Assembly (NCBI GenBank): GCA_947497485.1
Contig: CANMHB010000004.1
Coordinates: 62,001-126,000, forward strand
DNA length: 64,000 nt
DNA from: Flavobacteriales bacterium
Lineage (GTDB): Bacteria > Bacteroidota > Bacteroidia > Flavobacteriales_D > Crocinitomicaceae
Direction of reading: 5' to 3'
Made by a program: the position numbers and the translations under genes. Below the pieces are notes generated by a model, which saw only the letters and a list, made by a program, of their open reading frames with translations, did not search any database and was not told the origin of the DNA. Below, one piece after another: positions 27,245 to 36,996 of the stretch; the first letter of the stretch is position 1, and every line of letters starts with the position of its first letter.

Positions 27245-28602
27245 ATTTTGGCGAGCAATTTTGCACCTAAATCTTCGTAATTAATGCCGTCAAACGTTCC
27301 AGATGACATCATAAGTAGAACAGAATTCGAGAAATCTTGCTTACCAATAAATTCAAGAACTTCTTCTGTTTTATTTGTAACGATAACATTGCCTCCAAAA
27401 CCTTCTAAAACTAATTCTTTTGAGATAGCGTCTAATTTTTTGTGTTTTACTACTTCAGGATTATAATAGACAAGAGCGACATCAGCATTTTCCATTGAAC
27501 CGTGGTAGTGAGGGAGAAATTCTTTTTTCAGTGATGAAAATGTATGCAATTCCATACAGGCTATTACCTTTCGGTTTTGAAATTGGTGTTTTACGGCATT
27601 GGTAGTAGCTTTTAATTTTGAAGGAGAATGTGCGAAATCTTTAAACATCGTAAAAGTTCCTTTTTCAGCAACCTTTTGGAGCCTTTTTCCAGCTCCTTTG
27701 AAGTCAGACATTGCCTTTAAAAAATCATTTGGATTAATTCCGATTGCTTCGCCAAGCTTAAGAGCACCCATTAGGTTTTGTAAATTATGGGGTCCAAAAA
27801 TGGATAGGGGATAAGATTTTCCTTCGAAATGCATCAAAGTTCCTGAATCTGTAGGTTGAAATTCAGGAGTCTGATAAGGAATTGCATTGATTTTTGATTT
27901 GTATTTTTCTCCTAATTTTCTTACCTCTGGATCTTCTTGGTTGTATATAAAAGTCCCATTAGGCTCAATTAATTGACAGAAAGTATCAAATTGTTCAACG
28001 TAATTTTCGAAAGTTGGAAAAACGTTGATATGATCCCAAGCAATACCACTAATGATGGCTATATTTGGCTTATATAAGTGAAATTTAGGTCGTCTGTCAA
28101 TGGGTGAACTTAGATATTCATCTCCTTCCAATATCATGATTTTAGCGTCTTCACTTAATTTCACCATGCAATCATAACCTTCTAGTTGAGCACCAACCAT
28201 GTAGTCAACATTTATGCCTAGTTTATTAATGGCATGGAGAAGCATCGAAGTAATCGTAGTTTTTCCATGACTTCCACCAATTACAAGTCGAATTTTGTTC
28301 TTGCTTTGTTCGTATAAGTATTCAGGATAAGAGAAAACGGGAATATTCAATTCTTTTGCTCGAATTAATTCTGGGTTATCTGCTCTAGCATGCATTCCTA
28401 GAATTACGGCGTCCAAATTCGAGTGTATCAACTCCTTATTCCAACCGATTTCCTTTGGTAAAATACCTTCTTTTTCTAACCTTGATCGTGATGGCTCAAA
28501 AATTTCATCATCAGAACCAGTTACCTTGTAACCTTTTCGATTAAGTGCAATAGCTAGATTGTGCATTGCGCTTCCACCAACTGCAATAAAATGAACGTTC
28601 AT
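27241..28602 (-). CDS. mpl: UDP-N-acetylmuramate:L-Ala-gamma-D-Glu-meso-DAP ligase (murein recycling)
   Basis: 453 aa Mur-ligase fold. The N-terminal Rossmann domain starts MNVHFIAVGGSAMHNLAIAL. The ATP loop is IGGSHGKTTITS (108-119). The central domain has LEGDEYLSSPIDRRPKFHLYKPNIAIISGIAWDHINVFPT. Mpl rejoins the tripeptide released from cell-wall turnover to UDP-MurNAc in the cytoplasm. It differs from MurC in the GGSAMHNLA start and the YLSSPIDRRPKF segment, which match what is annotated as Mpl or 'peptidoglycan synthetase' in Flavobacteriia. It is the first gene of a two-gene unit with the class D beta-lactamase. Confidence 0.9.
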   Translation of the reverse strand: MNVHFIAVGGSAMHNLAIALNRKGYKVTGSDDEIFEPSRSRLEKEGILPKEIGWNKELIHSNLDAVILGMHARADNPELIRAKELNIPVFSYPEYLYEQSKNKIRLVIGGSHGKTTITSMLLHAINKLGINVDYMVGAQLEGYDCMVKLSEDAKIMILEGDEYLSSPIDRRPKFHLYKPNIAIISGIAWDHINVFPTFENYVEQFDTFCQLIEPNGTFIYNQEDPEVRKLGEKYKSKINAIPYQTPEFQPTDSGTLMHFEGKSYPLSIFGPHNLQNLMGALKLGEAIGINPNDFLKAMSDFKGAGKRLQKVAEKGTFTMFKDFAHSPSKLKATTNAVKHQFQNRKVIACMELHTFSSLKKEFLPHYHGSMENADVALVYYNPEVVKHKKLDAISKELVLEGFGGNVIVTNKTEEVLEFIGKQDFSNSVLLMMSSGTFDGINYEDLGAKLLAKI

Positions 28603-28691
28603 ATAAACATTTTGAACGAAAATATAAGTTTTGAGAATCTCTTTGAGACGATCAAAAAGAAATTACTGACAGAGTGATATGGAATAACTAG

Positions 28692-31238
28692 TTATTTGTT
28701 TGTTAAGTTTATTCCAGTAGATTCATTCATCCAAACAAATTCCGTAATTGGCGATCCGTTTTTATAAAAGGAGTTTACACCTCTTTCATTTGTATTTTGC
28801 TCATATACAATCCCGTATCCATTTTTATCTACAACAACTCGCCGTGTAATGATAGTCGTTACAAAACCGTCTTTATTTTTGATTTTGTAAATTTTTTCCG
28901 TCATTCCTTGCTTAAATTCTACACCGTTTTCATCCTTCAAGTGATTTGGTGAAAATTTCGTTTCAATTACGAAATCTTTTGAATTTTGAACCGAATTTAT
29001 TCTGCTTTCATTTTGTATGGCATTTATAGAATCAGTTTTAAAAACAGCATACTCTCCATCTAATTTTTTGTCAAGCATGCTTTCTGCTCTACTATCGTTC
29101 TGTTTTTGACTTTCAATAGATTGTTTTTCAATTACATTTTTCGTTTCTTGAATTCTTGCAATATCATTTTCAATTTTAAGTTCAGTTTCCTTCAATTTGA
29201 ATTCAGTGAGGGAATCGGCTTCATTTTTTAATTCTTGTAATTGTTTATCTCTGGCTTCATTTTGATTAGCATTATCAATGTTTTTATTGTAAATAGAAAT
29301 ATCATGTTGCCGTTTTGATTCTTCTAGATTTTCTTGAAGTTGAACTGGAATTTTATTTTGCTCTAATGCCTTTAATTCAATTTCAGTTTTTCTTTGTTCA
29401 AGATTAGCATTTTCATCCTCTTGTCTTGAAGCATTTAGTTTCTTTTGAAAATCAGCTTCCTTGTCCAGTTCATTTTTATATTCAGCTAAATTTTCTTGAC
29501 CTTCATTTTTCTGATTTTCATAATTCTCAGATAATTCATTAAACACATCAACTGGATTATCGGTAACCAATTCTCCCGGAGCTTTTAATTGAATTCCTAC
29601 ATTCGAATTGGAATTATTATTAGTTGAAACATTGGAATTCGAAATGTTTTTAGGGTTTAAAATTGCATCAAGTGAGTCAATACTATTTTTCAGTTGGTTA
29701 ATTTCTGATGAAGAAATAAGTGCACCCATTTTTAAAGCGTTATCACGTAAAGATTTTAACTGGGTAAAGGCTTCATTATTTTTCTTGTTTTTAATTTGGG
29801 TATAAGCATCTTTCTTTTGACTAACAAAATTTTGCATTTTAGTGATTTTTTCACTTAAATCTTTTACCTCAGGTTCATTCATACGACTTTTCATGGGGTC
29901 GCTTTTTAAAATTTTATCTGCATCAGAGTAAGCTCCTTTATTGAAAAAATCTTGAGCTTTGTTTAATTGGTCCTTAAATTCTTGACCATCTTGATTCTTT
30001 TTATCTACAACAGCTTTTAGTCCCTTGGAGCTGAGGTCAGAATAACTATTAATTAATGATTGATTAGTTAGTTTTGAAATGTAATTATCAATATTTTTAT
30101 ATGAATTTATAGCATCATCATATTTCTTTTCTTTGAATAATTTTTCCGCGGATTTAATTTCATTTTTAATTTGCTCTTCTGTTATTACATCGGACTGAAT
30201 GTTTTTGATTGTGGAAATTTCCTTTTCAATCGATGCTTTTTGAGCGGGGTCAAGATTTAATGCCTGCTGTAATTTCGCAATGGCATCATCATATTTTTTG
30301 GCATTTTTTGAGGTGTTTGCCTGAGTAATTAATTTAGTCGCCTCTTCTTGGTTTTTCTTTAATAAAGCCTGCTGATTTTTTTCATTGGTTATTTTACTTA
30401 ATTGACTGGTTGCGTATGCATCGCCAGGGAAATCTTTCAAAAGTAAATTATATTTCTGTTCAGCCTCAGTTAAATTATTTTTTTGAAATGCCTCATCACC
30501 AGCTGATTTTAAATCTTCATATTTTTTCTTACTCTCCTCCTCTTCCTTTATTTTCTTGATTGTATTCTGAACAATATTCTTTTTTGTTATAATTATGGAA
30601 TCATTCGGGGTTTTAAGTAAAGCTGTGTCATAATAAGCTATTGCTTTCTCAAATTCACGGTTTTTGTTTGCAATATCACCACGTGAAACATAATTTTTAG
30701 ATAAGCCATTATTTTGCGCTTTCGAATAGGCCTCATTTACCTTGTCGTCAACATCTTTTTTGAATTTTTCTCTTGGTAAACAAGCTCCATTGCCACTATT
30801 TGCATTCTCGTCCCAATAAAATTTTTCAGCATAAGAGGTTTTTGTAAAACTTAAGTCCGCTCCTGGTTGATTTTCATATAATTGGATTGTCAGTTCCTCT
30901 AGTAACTGTAAATTAATATTGTTAGCATTTTTTAATTTTAGTTTATCCAATTCAAAAAGCACTTTCTTCGCCGCATATCCTGGTTTTGAAATCATTAGCT
31001 CCATTGGAACGGATGTAGTAATGTTTCCGCTAACTGTATATTGACCAATTTCATCCGAAATTGATTTACCAATGGTCTTTCCATTTTGCATCATATACAA
31101 AGTCGCACCGAATAATTTTTCTGAAGTTGAGAAATTTGTAACACTGCCAACCAACGAAATGGTGATCTTATTTTGACTATACAAACCACCTGCGACAAAA
31201 ACAACTATTAAAAAAGCTATTAAATTCTTCATATTCAA
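28692..31238 (-). CDS. Exported TPR and coiled-coil protein with carboxypeptidase-regulatory-like domain
   Basis: 848 aa. It has a signal peptide (1-22, ending GGLYSQ), a carboxypeptidase-regulatory-like beta domain (about 27-115), then tetratricopeptide-like helices at 185-345, including EKAIAYYDTALLKTPND and DDAIAKLQQALNLDPAQ. Long Lys/Glu/Asn-rich coiled-coil stretches follow (about 350-540 and 590-740). A compact C-terminal domain (about 765-848) has KIKNKDGFVTTIITRRVVV and GYGIVYEQNTNERG. I do not recognise a named family. The build suggests a periplasmic or outer-membrane scaffold. The start could be Met1 or Met3; both fit the signal peptide. The gene stands alone between mpl and a divergent oxidoreductase. 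Confidence 0.75.
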   Translation of the reverse strand: MNMKNLIAFLIVVFVAGGLYSQNKITISLVGSVTNFSTSEKLFGATLYMMQNGKTIGKSISDEIGQYTVSGNITTSVPMELMISKPGYAAKKVLFELDKLKLKNANNINLQLLEELTIQLYENQPGADLSFTKTSYAEKFYWDENANSGNGACLPREKFKKDVDDKVNEAYSKAQNNGLSKNYVSRGDIANKNREFEKAIAYYDTALLKTPNDSIIITKKNIVQNTIKKIKEEEESKKKYEDLKSAGDEAFQKNNLTEAEQKYNLLLKDFPGDAYATSQLSKITNEKNQQALLKKNQEEATKLITQANTSKNAKKYDDAIAKLQQALNLDPAQKASIEKEISTIKNIQSDVITEEQIKNEIKSAEKLFKEKKYDDAINSYKNIDNYISKLTNQSLINSYSDLSSKGLKAVVDKKNQDGQEFKDQLNKAQDFFNKGAYSDADKILKSDPMKSRMNEPEVKDLSEKITKMQNFVSQKKDAYTQIKNKKNNEAFTQLKSLRDNALKMGALISSSEINQLKNSIDSLDAILNPKNISNSNVSTNNNSNSNVGIQLKAPGELVTDNPVDVFNELSENYENQKNEGQENLAEYKNELDKEADFQKKLNASRQEDENANLEQRKTEIELKALEQNKIPVQLQENLEESKRQHDISIYNKNIDNANQNEARDKQLQELKNEADSLTEFKLKETELKIENDIARIQETKNVIEKQSIESQKQNDSRAESMLDKKLDGEYAVFKTDSINAIQNESRINSVQNSKDFVIETKFSPNHLKDENGVEFKQGMTEKIYKIKNKDGFVTTIITRRVVVDKNGYGIVYEQNTNERGVNSFYKNGSPITEFVWMNESTGINLTNK

Positions 31239-31340
31239 TCAATTTCCTCAACAATTTTGAAGATATAACATTACTTAAACGTAATCACTTAATTTTGTTG
31301 CAGTATTTGCAAATTTCACAAAAAAAAACCTAACAAAAAA

Positions 31341-32465
31341 ATGCTTTCATTGAAGGATTTAAGTTTCTGGGAAAAGTCGGTTTACTTGCAAAATATAGAC
31401 TTTTGCGTTGTAGGAGCTGGAATTGTTGGGCTTTCTACGGCAATTTTTCTTAGGAATAACTATCCAGATGCAAAAATTTTAATTTTGGAACGGGGGTATT
31501 TGCCGACTGGTGCGAGTACGAAGAATGCTGGTTTTGCTTGTTTTGGAAGTCCTACAGAAATATACGACGATTTAAAAACTATTTCGGAAAATGCTGTTTG
31601 GGAAACATTCCTTATGCGATATGAAGGACTTGAAATGTTGTTTGAAATAATTGAACCTAATTTGTTCTCTTATCAAAATTGTGCTTCTTGGGACTTAATC
31701 CAATCACGAGACGAATTATTGCCAGTTGATTTCTTGAATTATTTAAATGATAAAGTAAAATCATTAATTGGTCAAGAACAGGTTTATCAAGAGGAAACTG
31801 ATATAATTGAAAAAAGTGGATTCAAAAATATCATTGCTGCATATAAAAATCGATTGGAAGGAAGTATTAATACTGGTGCGTTAATCCATTGTTTGTATAA
31901 AAAAGCGATAGCTCAAGATATTCATGTGCTTTTTGGAATTGAATTAGAAGATTTTGATACTTGTCAAGAATCTGTAGAGCTTAAAACAAATTTTGGTTTC
32001 ATTAAAACTTCAAATTTGATTATATGTACCAATGGTTTTGCTCGCAAAGTAATTGGGGAACGAATCAAACCCGCAAGAGCTCAGGTTTTAGTGACAAAAC
32101 CAATTCGAGATTTGAAATTTGAAGGAACATTCCATTTTGATCGTGGATATTACTATTTCCGAAACGTCGAGAATCGAGTTTTACTTGGAGGAGGTAGAAA
32201 TTTAGATATTAATGGAGAGACTACCGAAGAAATAAAGACAACAGGGCAGATTCAAGAAAAATTGGTTAGTTTACTTGAAAATGTTATTCTTCCAAATACA
32301 CCGTTTGAAGTCGATTATTCATGGGCGGGAATCATGGGAGTAGGTAACGAAAAACAACCAATTATCGAAAAATTGAACAACCGAGTAGCTATAGGTGTTA
32401 GAATGGGAGGAATGGGTGTGGCAATTGGTGCGGCTGTTGGAAAAAAACTAGCAAATTTGTTTTAG
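31341..32465 (+). CDS. FAD-dependent oxidoreductase of the D-amino-acid oxidase family
   Basis: 374 aa. The dinucleotide-binding motif is VVGAGIVGLSTAIFL (G25xG27xxG30), with the ribose-binding Glu at the end of strand 2 (LILERG). GASTKNAGFACFGSP follows, the FAD contact region typical of DAO/glycine-oxidase-like enzymes. The C-terminus VDYSWAGIMGVGNEKQPIIEKL...RMGGMGVAIGAAVG is the second FAD-binding part. The substrate (an amine or amino acid) cannot be told from sequence. There is no signal peptide. The stop shares a base with the GTG start of the next gene. Confidence 0.85.
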   Translation: MLSLKDLSFWEKSVYLQNIDFCVVGAGIVGLSTAIFLRNNYPDAKILILERGYLPTGASTKNAGFACFGSPTEIYDDLKTISENAVWETFLMRYEGLEMLFEIIEPNLFSYQNCASWDLIQSRDELLPVDFLNYLNDKVKSLIGQEQVYQEETDIIEKSGFKNIIAAYKNRLEGSINTGALIHCLYKKAIAQDIHVLFGIELEDFDTCQESVELKTNFGFIKTSNLIICTNGFARKVIGERIKPARAQVLVTKPIRDLKFEGTFHFDRGYYYFRNVENRVLLGGGRNLDINGETTEEIKTTGQIQEKLVSLLENVILPNTPFEVDYSWAGIMGVGNEKQPIIEKLNNRVAIGVRMGGMGVAIGAAVGKKLANLF

Positions 32466-32923
32466 TGGAAAATAATGAAGAATTTATAAATCCGATAGAT
32501 CCGGATAAAATAACAGAAAATCCGCATTCGTTGGAATATGGGCATCATGCGGGAAGTGCCTTGATTAAACCTGAAGATCAAGGTAAATTGAAGAGTCGCG
32601 CACTGAATGCAATGGAACATCAGACCGATATGCAGCTCAATCAGATTTATGAACAAATGAAATTATTGGCTGAACAAGCAAAAAAACTGAATGACCGAAA
32701 AAGTATTTCTGAGTTTATTTATCAGGCTGAAATTCGATTTGAACCATTCATTAATCATACTTATCACTTATACAAGAAACCTCAAGGAACCTATTTGCTT
32801 TCATTGATCGGTCCTCAACAATGGGGAAGATCAGGTGCTGAACTTCAATTTATGGCTACAGTAAAATTACTGGCTGACCACACCTGGGATATTCTAGACC
32901 AAAGTCCAGATCTTAGTCTTTAA
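32465..32923 (+). CDS. DUF2452 family protein
   Basis: 152 aa, GTG start overlapping the previous stop by one base (TAGTG). The family hallmarks are NPIDPDKITENPHSLEYGHHAGSALIKPEDQGK near the N-terminus, and GTYLLSLIGPQQWG and ATVKLLADHTWDIL near the end. From memory, homologues occur in bacteria and some animals, with no known biochemical role. It is probably cotranscribed with the oxidoreductase. It converges with yaaA with a 4-bp overlap at the stops. Confidence 0.8.
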   Translation: MENNEEFINPIDPDKITENPHSLEYGHHAGSALIKPEDQGKLKSRALNAMEHQTDMQLNQIYEQMKLLAEQAKKLNDRKSISEFIYQAEIRFEPFINHTYHLYKKPQGTYLLSLIGPQQWGRSGAELQFMATVKLLADHTWDILDQSPDLSL

Positions 32924-33684
32924 CGAATGAACACCCATTCATTATCTGTAGAAGTTATTTCATCAAAGGAGTATCCATCTCGGTTGTAAAGTTTTAAATT
33001 TTCGGTATCTGTTAATTGTTCATTTACTATAAATCTTCCCATTTTTCCACGAGCATTTTTCGCATACATCATTACAATTGAAGGTTTCCCATTTTTAAAT
33101 TCTTTAAACGTTGGTGTAATAATTCTTGATTTTATTGTTTTCTGGTCGATTACTTTAAAATATTCAGTTGATGCGAGATTAATGATTATTTCATCCTTTT
33201 GAATTTCACTATTCAGAGCTTTTGTCACTTTTGCTTTCCAAAATTCATAGAGGTTTTTTGCTTTTGTGTTCGGGCTAAATTTTGTCCCCATTTCTAACCT
33301 ATATGGAGATATTAAATCAAATGGTTTCAGAATTCCGTACAAACCAGACAGAATTCTAATTTGGTTTTGTACACTTTCAAATTGAGAATCGACAAGACTC
33401 TCGGCCTCAAATCCTCGATAAACCTCGCCTGAAAAAGCCCGAATTGCTTGAAGGTAATTTTTATTATTATCCGAATTTGCCTTATCCCAAGTTTTGAAAC
33501 GCAATTCATTTATCATTGCAAGTTCTTTGGATATCGACATTAAATTTCCAATTTTTTCAGCATTAAGTTTTTTAAGAGATTTTACGATTTGTTGAGCCTC
33601 ATTTTCAAACAACGGAATGCTCGAATTTCCTTTGCAAATTGGACGCTCATTAAAACTTTTTGCTGGTGATAGAAGTATTTTCAT
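32920..33684 (-). CDS. yaaA: Peroxide stress protein YaaA (UPF0246/DUF328)
   Basis: 254 aa, the usual family length. Signature segments: MKILLSPAKSF at the N-terminus, FSGEVYRGFEAESL, ILSGLYGILKPFDLISPYRLEMGTK, ASTEYFKVID, and the C-terminal NARGKMGRFIV. In E. coli YaaA is induced by hydrogen peroxide, binds DNA and limits free iron damage. A single gene; the 141-bp spacer to the next gene is A/T-rich with no clear motif. Confidence 0.93.
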   Translation of the reverse strand: MKILLSPAKSFNERPICKGNSSIPLFENEAQQIVKSLKKLNAEKIGNLMSISKELAMINELRFKTWDKANSDNNKNYLQAIRAFSGEVYRGFEAESLVDSQFESVQNQIRILSGLYGILKPFDLISPYRLEMGTKFSPNTKAKNLYEFWKAKVTKALNSEIQKDEIIINLASTEYFKVIDQKTIKSRIITPTFKEFKNGKPSIVMMYAKNARGKMGRFIVNEQLTDTENLKLYNRDGYSFDEITSTDNEWVFIR

Positions 33685-33825
33685 TTATCAATTAAAATTA
33701 TCTTTTTTGATGAAACCTTTATTCGCGAAATTACACAAGAAAGCATTTTAAGGCAAATTATAGAACCCTATAATTTCATTTATAATACAAGTTTTAATAA
33801 ATTTAACGTTTCAAAATATTAGACT

Positions 33826-36800
33826 ATGAAAATTACCATTTTTACAATACTCCTCTCGATTGCATGTAGCCATGTTTATGGACAAAATTCGGAATTGATG
33901 GGATTTTTTAGTCCAACTGTAAGTCATTTGGTTCCCGTTTCAATTGACCAGTCTGAGCCTAAAAATCAATTGATTAAACCCAATTTTAAAGGTCGTGATT
34001 TGATTGAGGTGGATAATTCGAATACGCACAATCCTGATTGGGTTTGGCAACAACATTCCTCGAATTTGAAAAGTACTTCAGCAAATATTAATTGGCAATT
34101 TCAAGGATTAGGTACAAATCTATCACCACCTGACCCAACTGTCGATGCCGATAGTACTGTGGTTATTCAGGCCACAAATGGAAATGGAGGAGGAGTTTAT
34201 CGAATATTCAATAAACTAACTGGCGCAACCATATTAAGCTCTGCGACATTACAAACTTTGGGAGGCCCATCAGGTGCTGGTGATCCAATAGTGCTTTATT
34301 ACAAACCTGCTAGAAGGTGGTTTTTAACTGAGTTTTCTAGTTCAGGAAATAAATTATTAATTCACGTATCTCAAACCTCAAATCCTCAGGGAGCATACTG
34401 GACTTATCAATTCACTTGTAATCAATTCCCAGATTACCCAAAATATTCATTTTGTCCATCCTCTGATGCATTTTTGGCCACTACAAATGAAGGGTCAGCC
34501 CCGAAAACGTATGCGATGAGATTAAGCACTTTGTTGACTGGTGGCACATCACCATTTATTAAAGTTGCAATAGGATATGGGTTGAATGGCTTTGGTTTTC
34601 AGTCTATTACGCCAGTGGATATTGAAGGTGATAATCCTGCCCCTTCAGGAATGAAGCCTCTTTTTGTTCGACATCGCGATGATGAATCTCATTCAAATGG
34701 CTCTCCTGACAGTGGAACTAACGACTGGATTGAGCTTTGGGAAATGACTATTAATTGGGATAATAGCACCGCAACTATCGCCAAGATTCAGGATATTTCG
34801 ATTGCTGAAATAGACTCTAAATTATGTGGTTTAACAAGCTTTGCTTGTATCAAGCAGCCTGGTACGACTAATACGTTAGATCCATTGCGAGAAACAGTTA
34901 TGTTTAAAGCTCCAATGCGCGTTTTTGATGATCATCAATCGTTGTTGCTCGCTCTTTCAACTGATATTGATGGAGCTGATCGATCTGGTGTTCGTTGGAT
35001 TGAATTACGAAGAAATTCAGGAGAAATAACTCCTACCTGGACTAAATATCAAGAAGGTACATATGCGCCGGGAGCTAATACGAGTCGTTGGATGCCAGGG
35101 ATCAATATGGATAAGCGTGGTAATATTTTGTTAGCCTATTCATCTTCTAGCAATGCCTCAGGTGATTTTCCTTCTTTAAAAATGACAGGAAGAAAACCTT
35201 GTGATCCACTTGGGACTATGACAATGCCCGAGACTACTATTGTTGGCGGAACCTCTTCTAAAAGTGGAGATACCAGATGGGGGGATTATCATCATTTGAG
35301 TATTGATGATTTCGACGGACAAACATTCTATTTTACGGGGGTTTATCACAATTCAAATACCAAGAGTAGTGTTTCTTCAATTCGCATCAATCCGGAAAAT
35401 CTTGATTTAGCGCTTGTTGGTGCTTTTCAGGTTTCTGATTCTGGATCCTGTGGTTCAGCAACGGAAGTTGGTTTGATAATCGAGAATCAAGGAATAACGG
35501 ATGTGACCCAAGGTTCTATCACTTGGCAAATTGGAAACAATAGTCCTACAACCGTAAATTTTATTTCAAATCAATTAACATCGGGCTCGATTGATACCAT
35601 TTATTGCAATATTATCGGATTAATTAATGGTTTCAATACAATATCTTTTGAGTTATTAAGTGTAAATGGTCAAGCTGATGAAAATAGTTGCAATAATGCA
35701 CGTTCGACACAAGTTAATATGGGGCAAGGCACATTCTTTTCAGTATCATCAAACATTAATACAGCACCTTCTTGCATAGGTGCAGATGGTTCGATAACTT
35801 TGGCTGTTTCAGGTGGAACAGCTCCGTATACTTTTTCGTTAAATAACGGGCAGTTTCAATTAGATTCAACATTCATTAATTTACAAGCCGGTTCATATAG
35901 TTATCAAATAGCAGATAGCACAGGCTGTTTGAATACGGGTTCATTTCAGCTTGATCCTTTAACTAATGTTGAGGTAAGTGGGAATTTAGTAAGTCCGATA
36001 TTATGCAACGGTCAAAGCGGATCGGTTAATATCATTGCATCGGGTGGTCAACCTGACTATGTTTATTCCTTCGATGGGGTCAATTATCAAAATAGCAGTA
36101 TAATTTCAAATTTAGTTGCAGGAACATATGCCTTTTATGCGAAAGATGTAAATGGTTGTGTCGGAATAACTGAATTAACGATAACTGAACCCACTGACTT
36201 GACATTAAATGCTATTCCAACTATGGTATTATGTAATGGTGAATCAAATGGCTCTATTTTGGCAAATGCAGCAGGAGGTATTGTTCCATATTCATACAGT
36301 TTAGACGGTGTAAATTTTACAAGTAACGGAACTTTTTCCAATTTAGGACCTAACTCATACGTTGTAACCGCGAGAGACGGAAACGGATGTCTTAAGACTT
36401 TTACAACCACAATAACGCAGCCGAATGAACTCATTGCAAATGGTGTCACTACGTCAGCTACAACTGGCACCAATGGAACAATAACCTTATCTGCAACTGG
36501 AGGGCTAACCCCCTACACATATAGTTTGAATGGAACTAATTATTTTTCTGGTGCGTTATTTTCAAATCTTGCACCAGGTTCATATACCGGTTTTGTAAAA
36601 GATAATAATGGATGTATTTCTTCTATTTCACTGATTGTTGGGGACAATAATTCAGGTCTTTCTGATTTAACTATTAATATTTTGAAATTGTATCCTAACC
36701 CAAATAAAGGAATATTTGAGTTGGAAATAGATGGTCTAACTGGAAAGGAAGTCGAGTTGAAATTTTTTAATATTGCAGGTCAACTTGTATCATCACTTAA

Positions 36801-36930
36801 ATTACCAGTAGAAAATGGAAAGATTATAAAAACTATTGAATTGAGTTCAAAATTGTCGTCAGGAACTTATTATTTAGGAATTTACGAAGGTAAGATCGCG
36901 AAGGTAGTTCAGTTTGTAAAAGAAAAATAA
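33826..36930 (+). CDS. Secreted T9SS-sorted adhesin-like protein with SprB repeats
   Basis: 1034 aa. Signal peptide 1-20 (ending YGQ). A large N-terminal domain (about 75-530) has beta-propeller-like features (GDPIVLYYKPARRWFLTEF, ending with SKSGDTRWGDYHHLSIDDFDG). A CARDB-like beta domain follows at about 530-635. Four SprB-type repeats span about 640-950, each of the form SGGxxPYxYSLDG...FSNLxxGxYxxxxxDxNGC. The T9SS type A sorting domain (about 960-1034) starts LYPNPNKGIFEL and ends VVQFVKEK. SprB repeats were named from the Flavobacterium johnsoniae gliding adhesin; here four repeats on a mid-size protein suggest surface adhesion rather than SprB itself. A strong bidirectional terminator follows. 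Confidence 0.85.
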   Translation: MKITIFTILLSIACSHVYGQNSELMGFFSPTVSHLVPVSIDQSEPKNQLIKPNFKGRDLIEVDNSNTHNPDWVWQQHSSNLKSTSANINWQFQGLGTNLSPPDPTVDADSTVVIQATNGNGGGVYRIFNKLTGATILSSATLQTLGGPSGAGDPIVLYYKPARRWFLTEFSSSGNKLLIHVSQTSNPQGAYWTYQFTCNQFPDYPKYSFCPSSDAFLATTNEGSAPKTYAMRLSTLLTGGTSPFIKVAIGYGLNGFGFQSITPVDIEGDNPAPSGMKPLFVRHRDDESHSNGSPDSGTNDWIELWEMTINWDNSTATIAKIQDISIAEIDSKLCGLTSFACIKQPGTTNTLDPLRETVMFKAPMRVFDDHQSLLLALSTDIDGADRSGVRWIELRRNSGEITPTWTKYQEGTYAPGANTSRWMPGINMDKRGNILLAYSSSSNASGDFPSLKMTGRKPCDPLGTMTMPETTIVGGTSSKSGDTRWGDYHHLSIDDFDGQTFYFTGVYHNSNTKSSVSSIRINPENLDLALVGAFQVSDSGSCGSATEVGLIIENQGITDVTQGSITWQIGNNSPTTVNFISNQLTSGSIDTIYCNIIGLINGFNTISFELLSVNGQADENSCNNARSTQVNMGQGTFFSVSSNINTAPSCIGADGSITLAVSGGTAPYTFSLNNGQFQLDSTFINLQAGSYSYQIADSTGCLNTGSFQLDPLTNVEVSGNLVSPILCNGQSGSVNIIASGGQPDYVYSFDGVNYQNSSIISNLVAGTYAFYAKDVNGCVGITELTITEPTDLTLNAIPTMVLCNGESNGSILANAAGGIVPYSYSLDGVNFTSNGTFSNLGPNSYVVTARDGNGCLKTFTTTITQPNELIANGVTTSATTGTNGTITLSATGGLTPYTYSLNGTNYFSGALFSNLAPGSYTGFVKDNNGCISSISLIVGDNNSGLSDLTINILKLYPNPNKGIFELEIDGLTGKEVELKFFNIAGQLVSSLKLPVENGKIIKTIELSSKLSSGTYYLGIYEGKIAKVVQFVKEK

Positions 36931-36952
36931 AGAGGAGCCCGGAACACAAAAT

Positions 36953-36981
36953 AAAAAGGGGGATTGACAATCCCCCTTTTT
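36953..36981. terminator. Bidirectional terminator between convergent T9SS genes
   Basis: AAAAAGGGGGATT, loop GAC, then AATCCCCCTTTTT form a perfect 13-bp inverted repeat with T-runs on both strands. It serves the SprB-repeat gene on the plus strand and the riboswitch-controlled gene on the minus strand. Confidence 0.93.
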
Positions 36982-36996
36982 GATTAATAAATTGAA

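Noticed and set aside
36135-36473. 112-codon minus-strand frame inside the SprB-repeat gene
   Set aside because: It is a shadow of the repeat region with no start context or family features.
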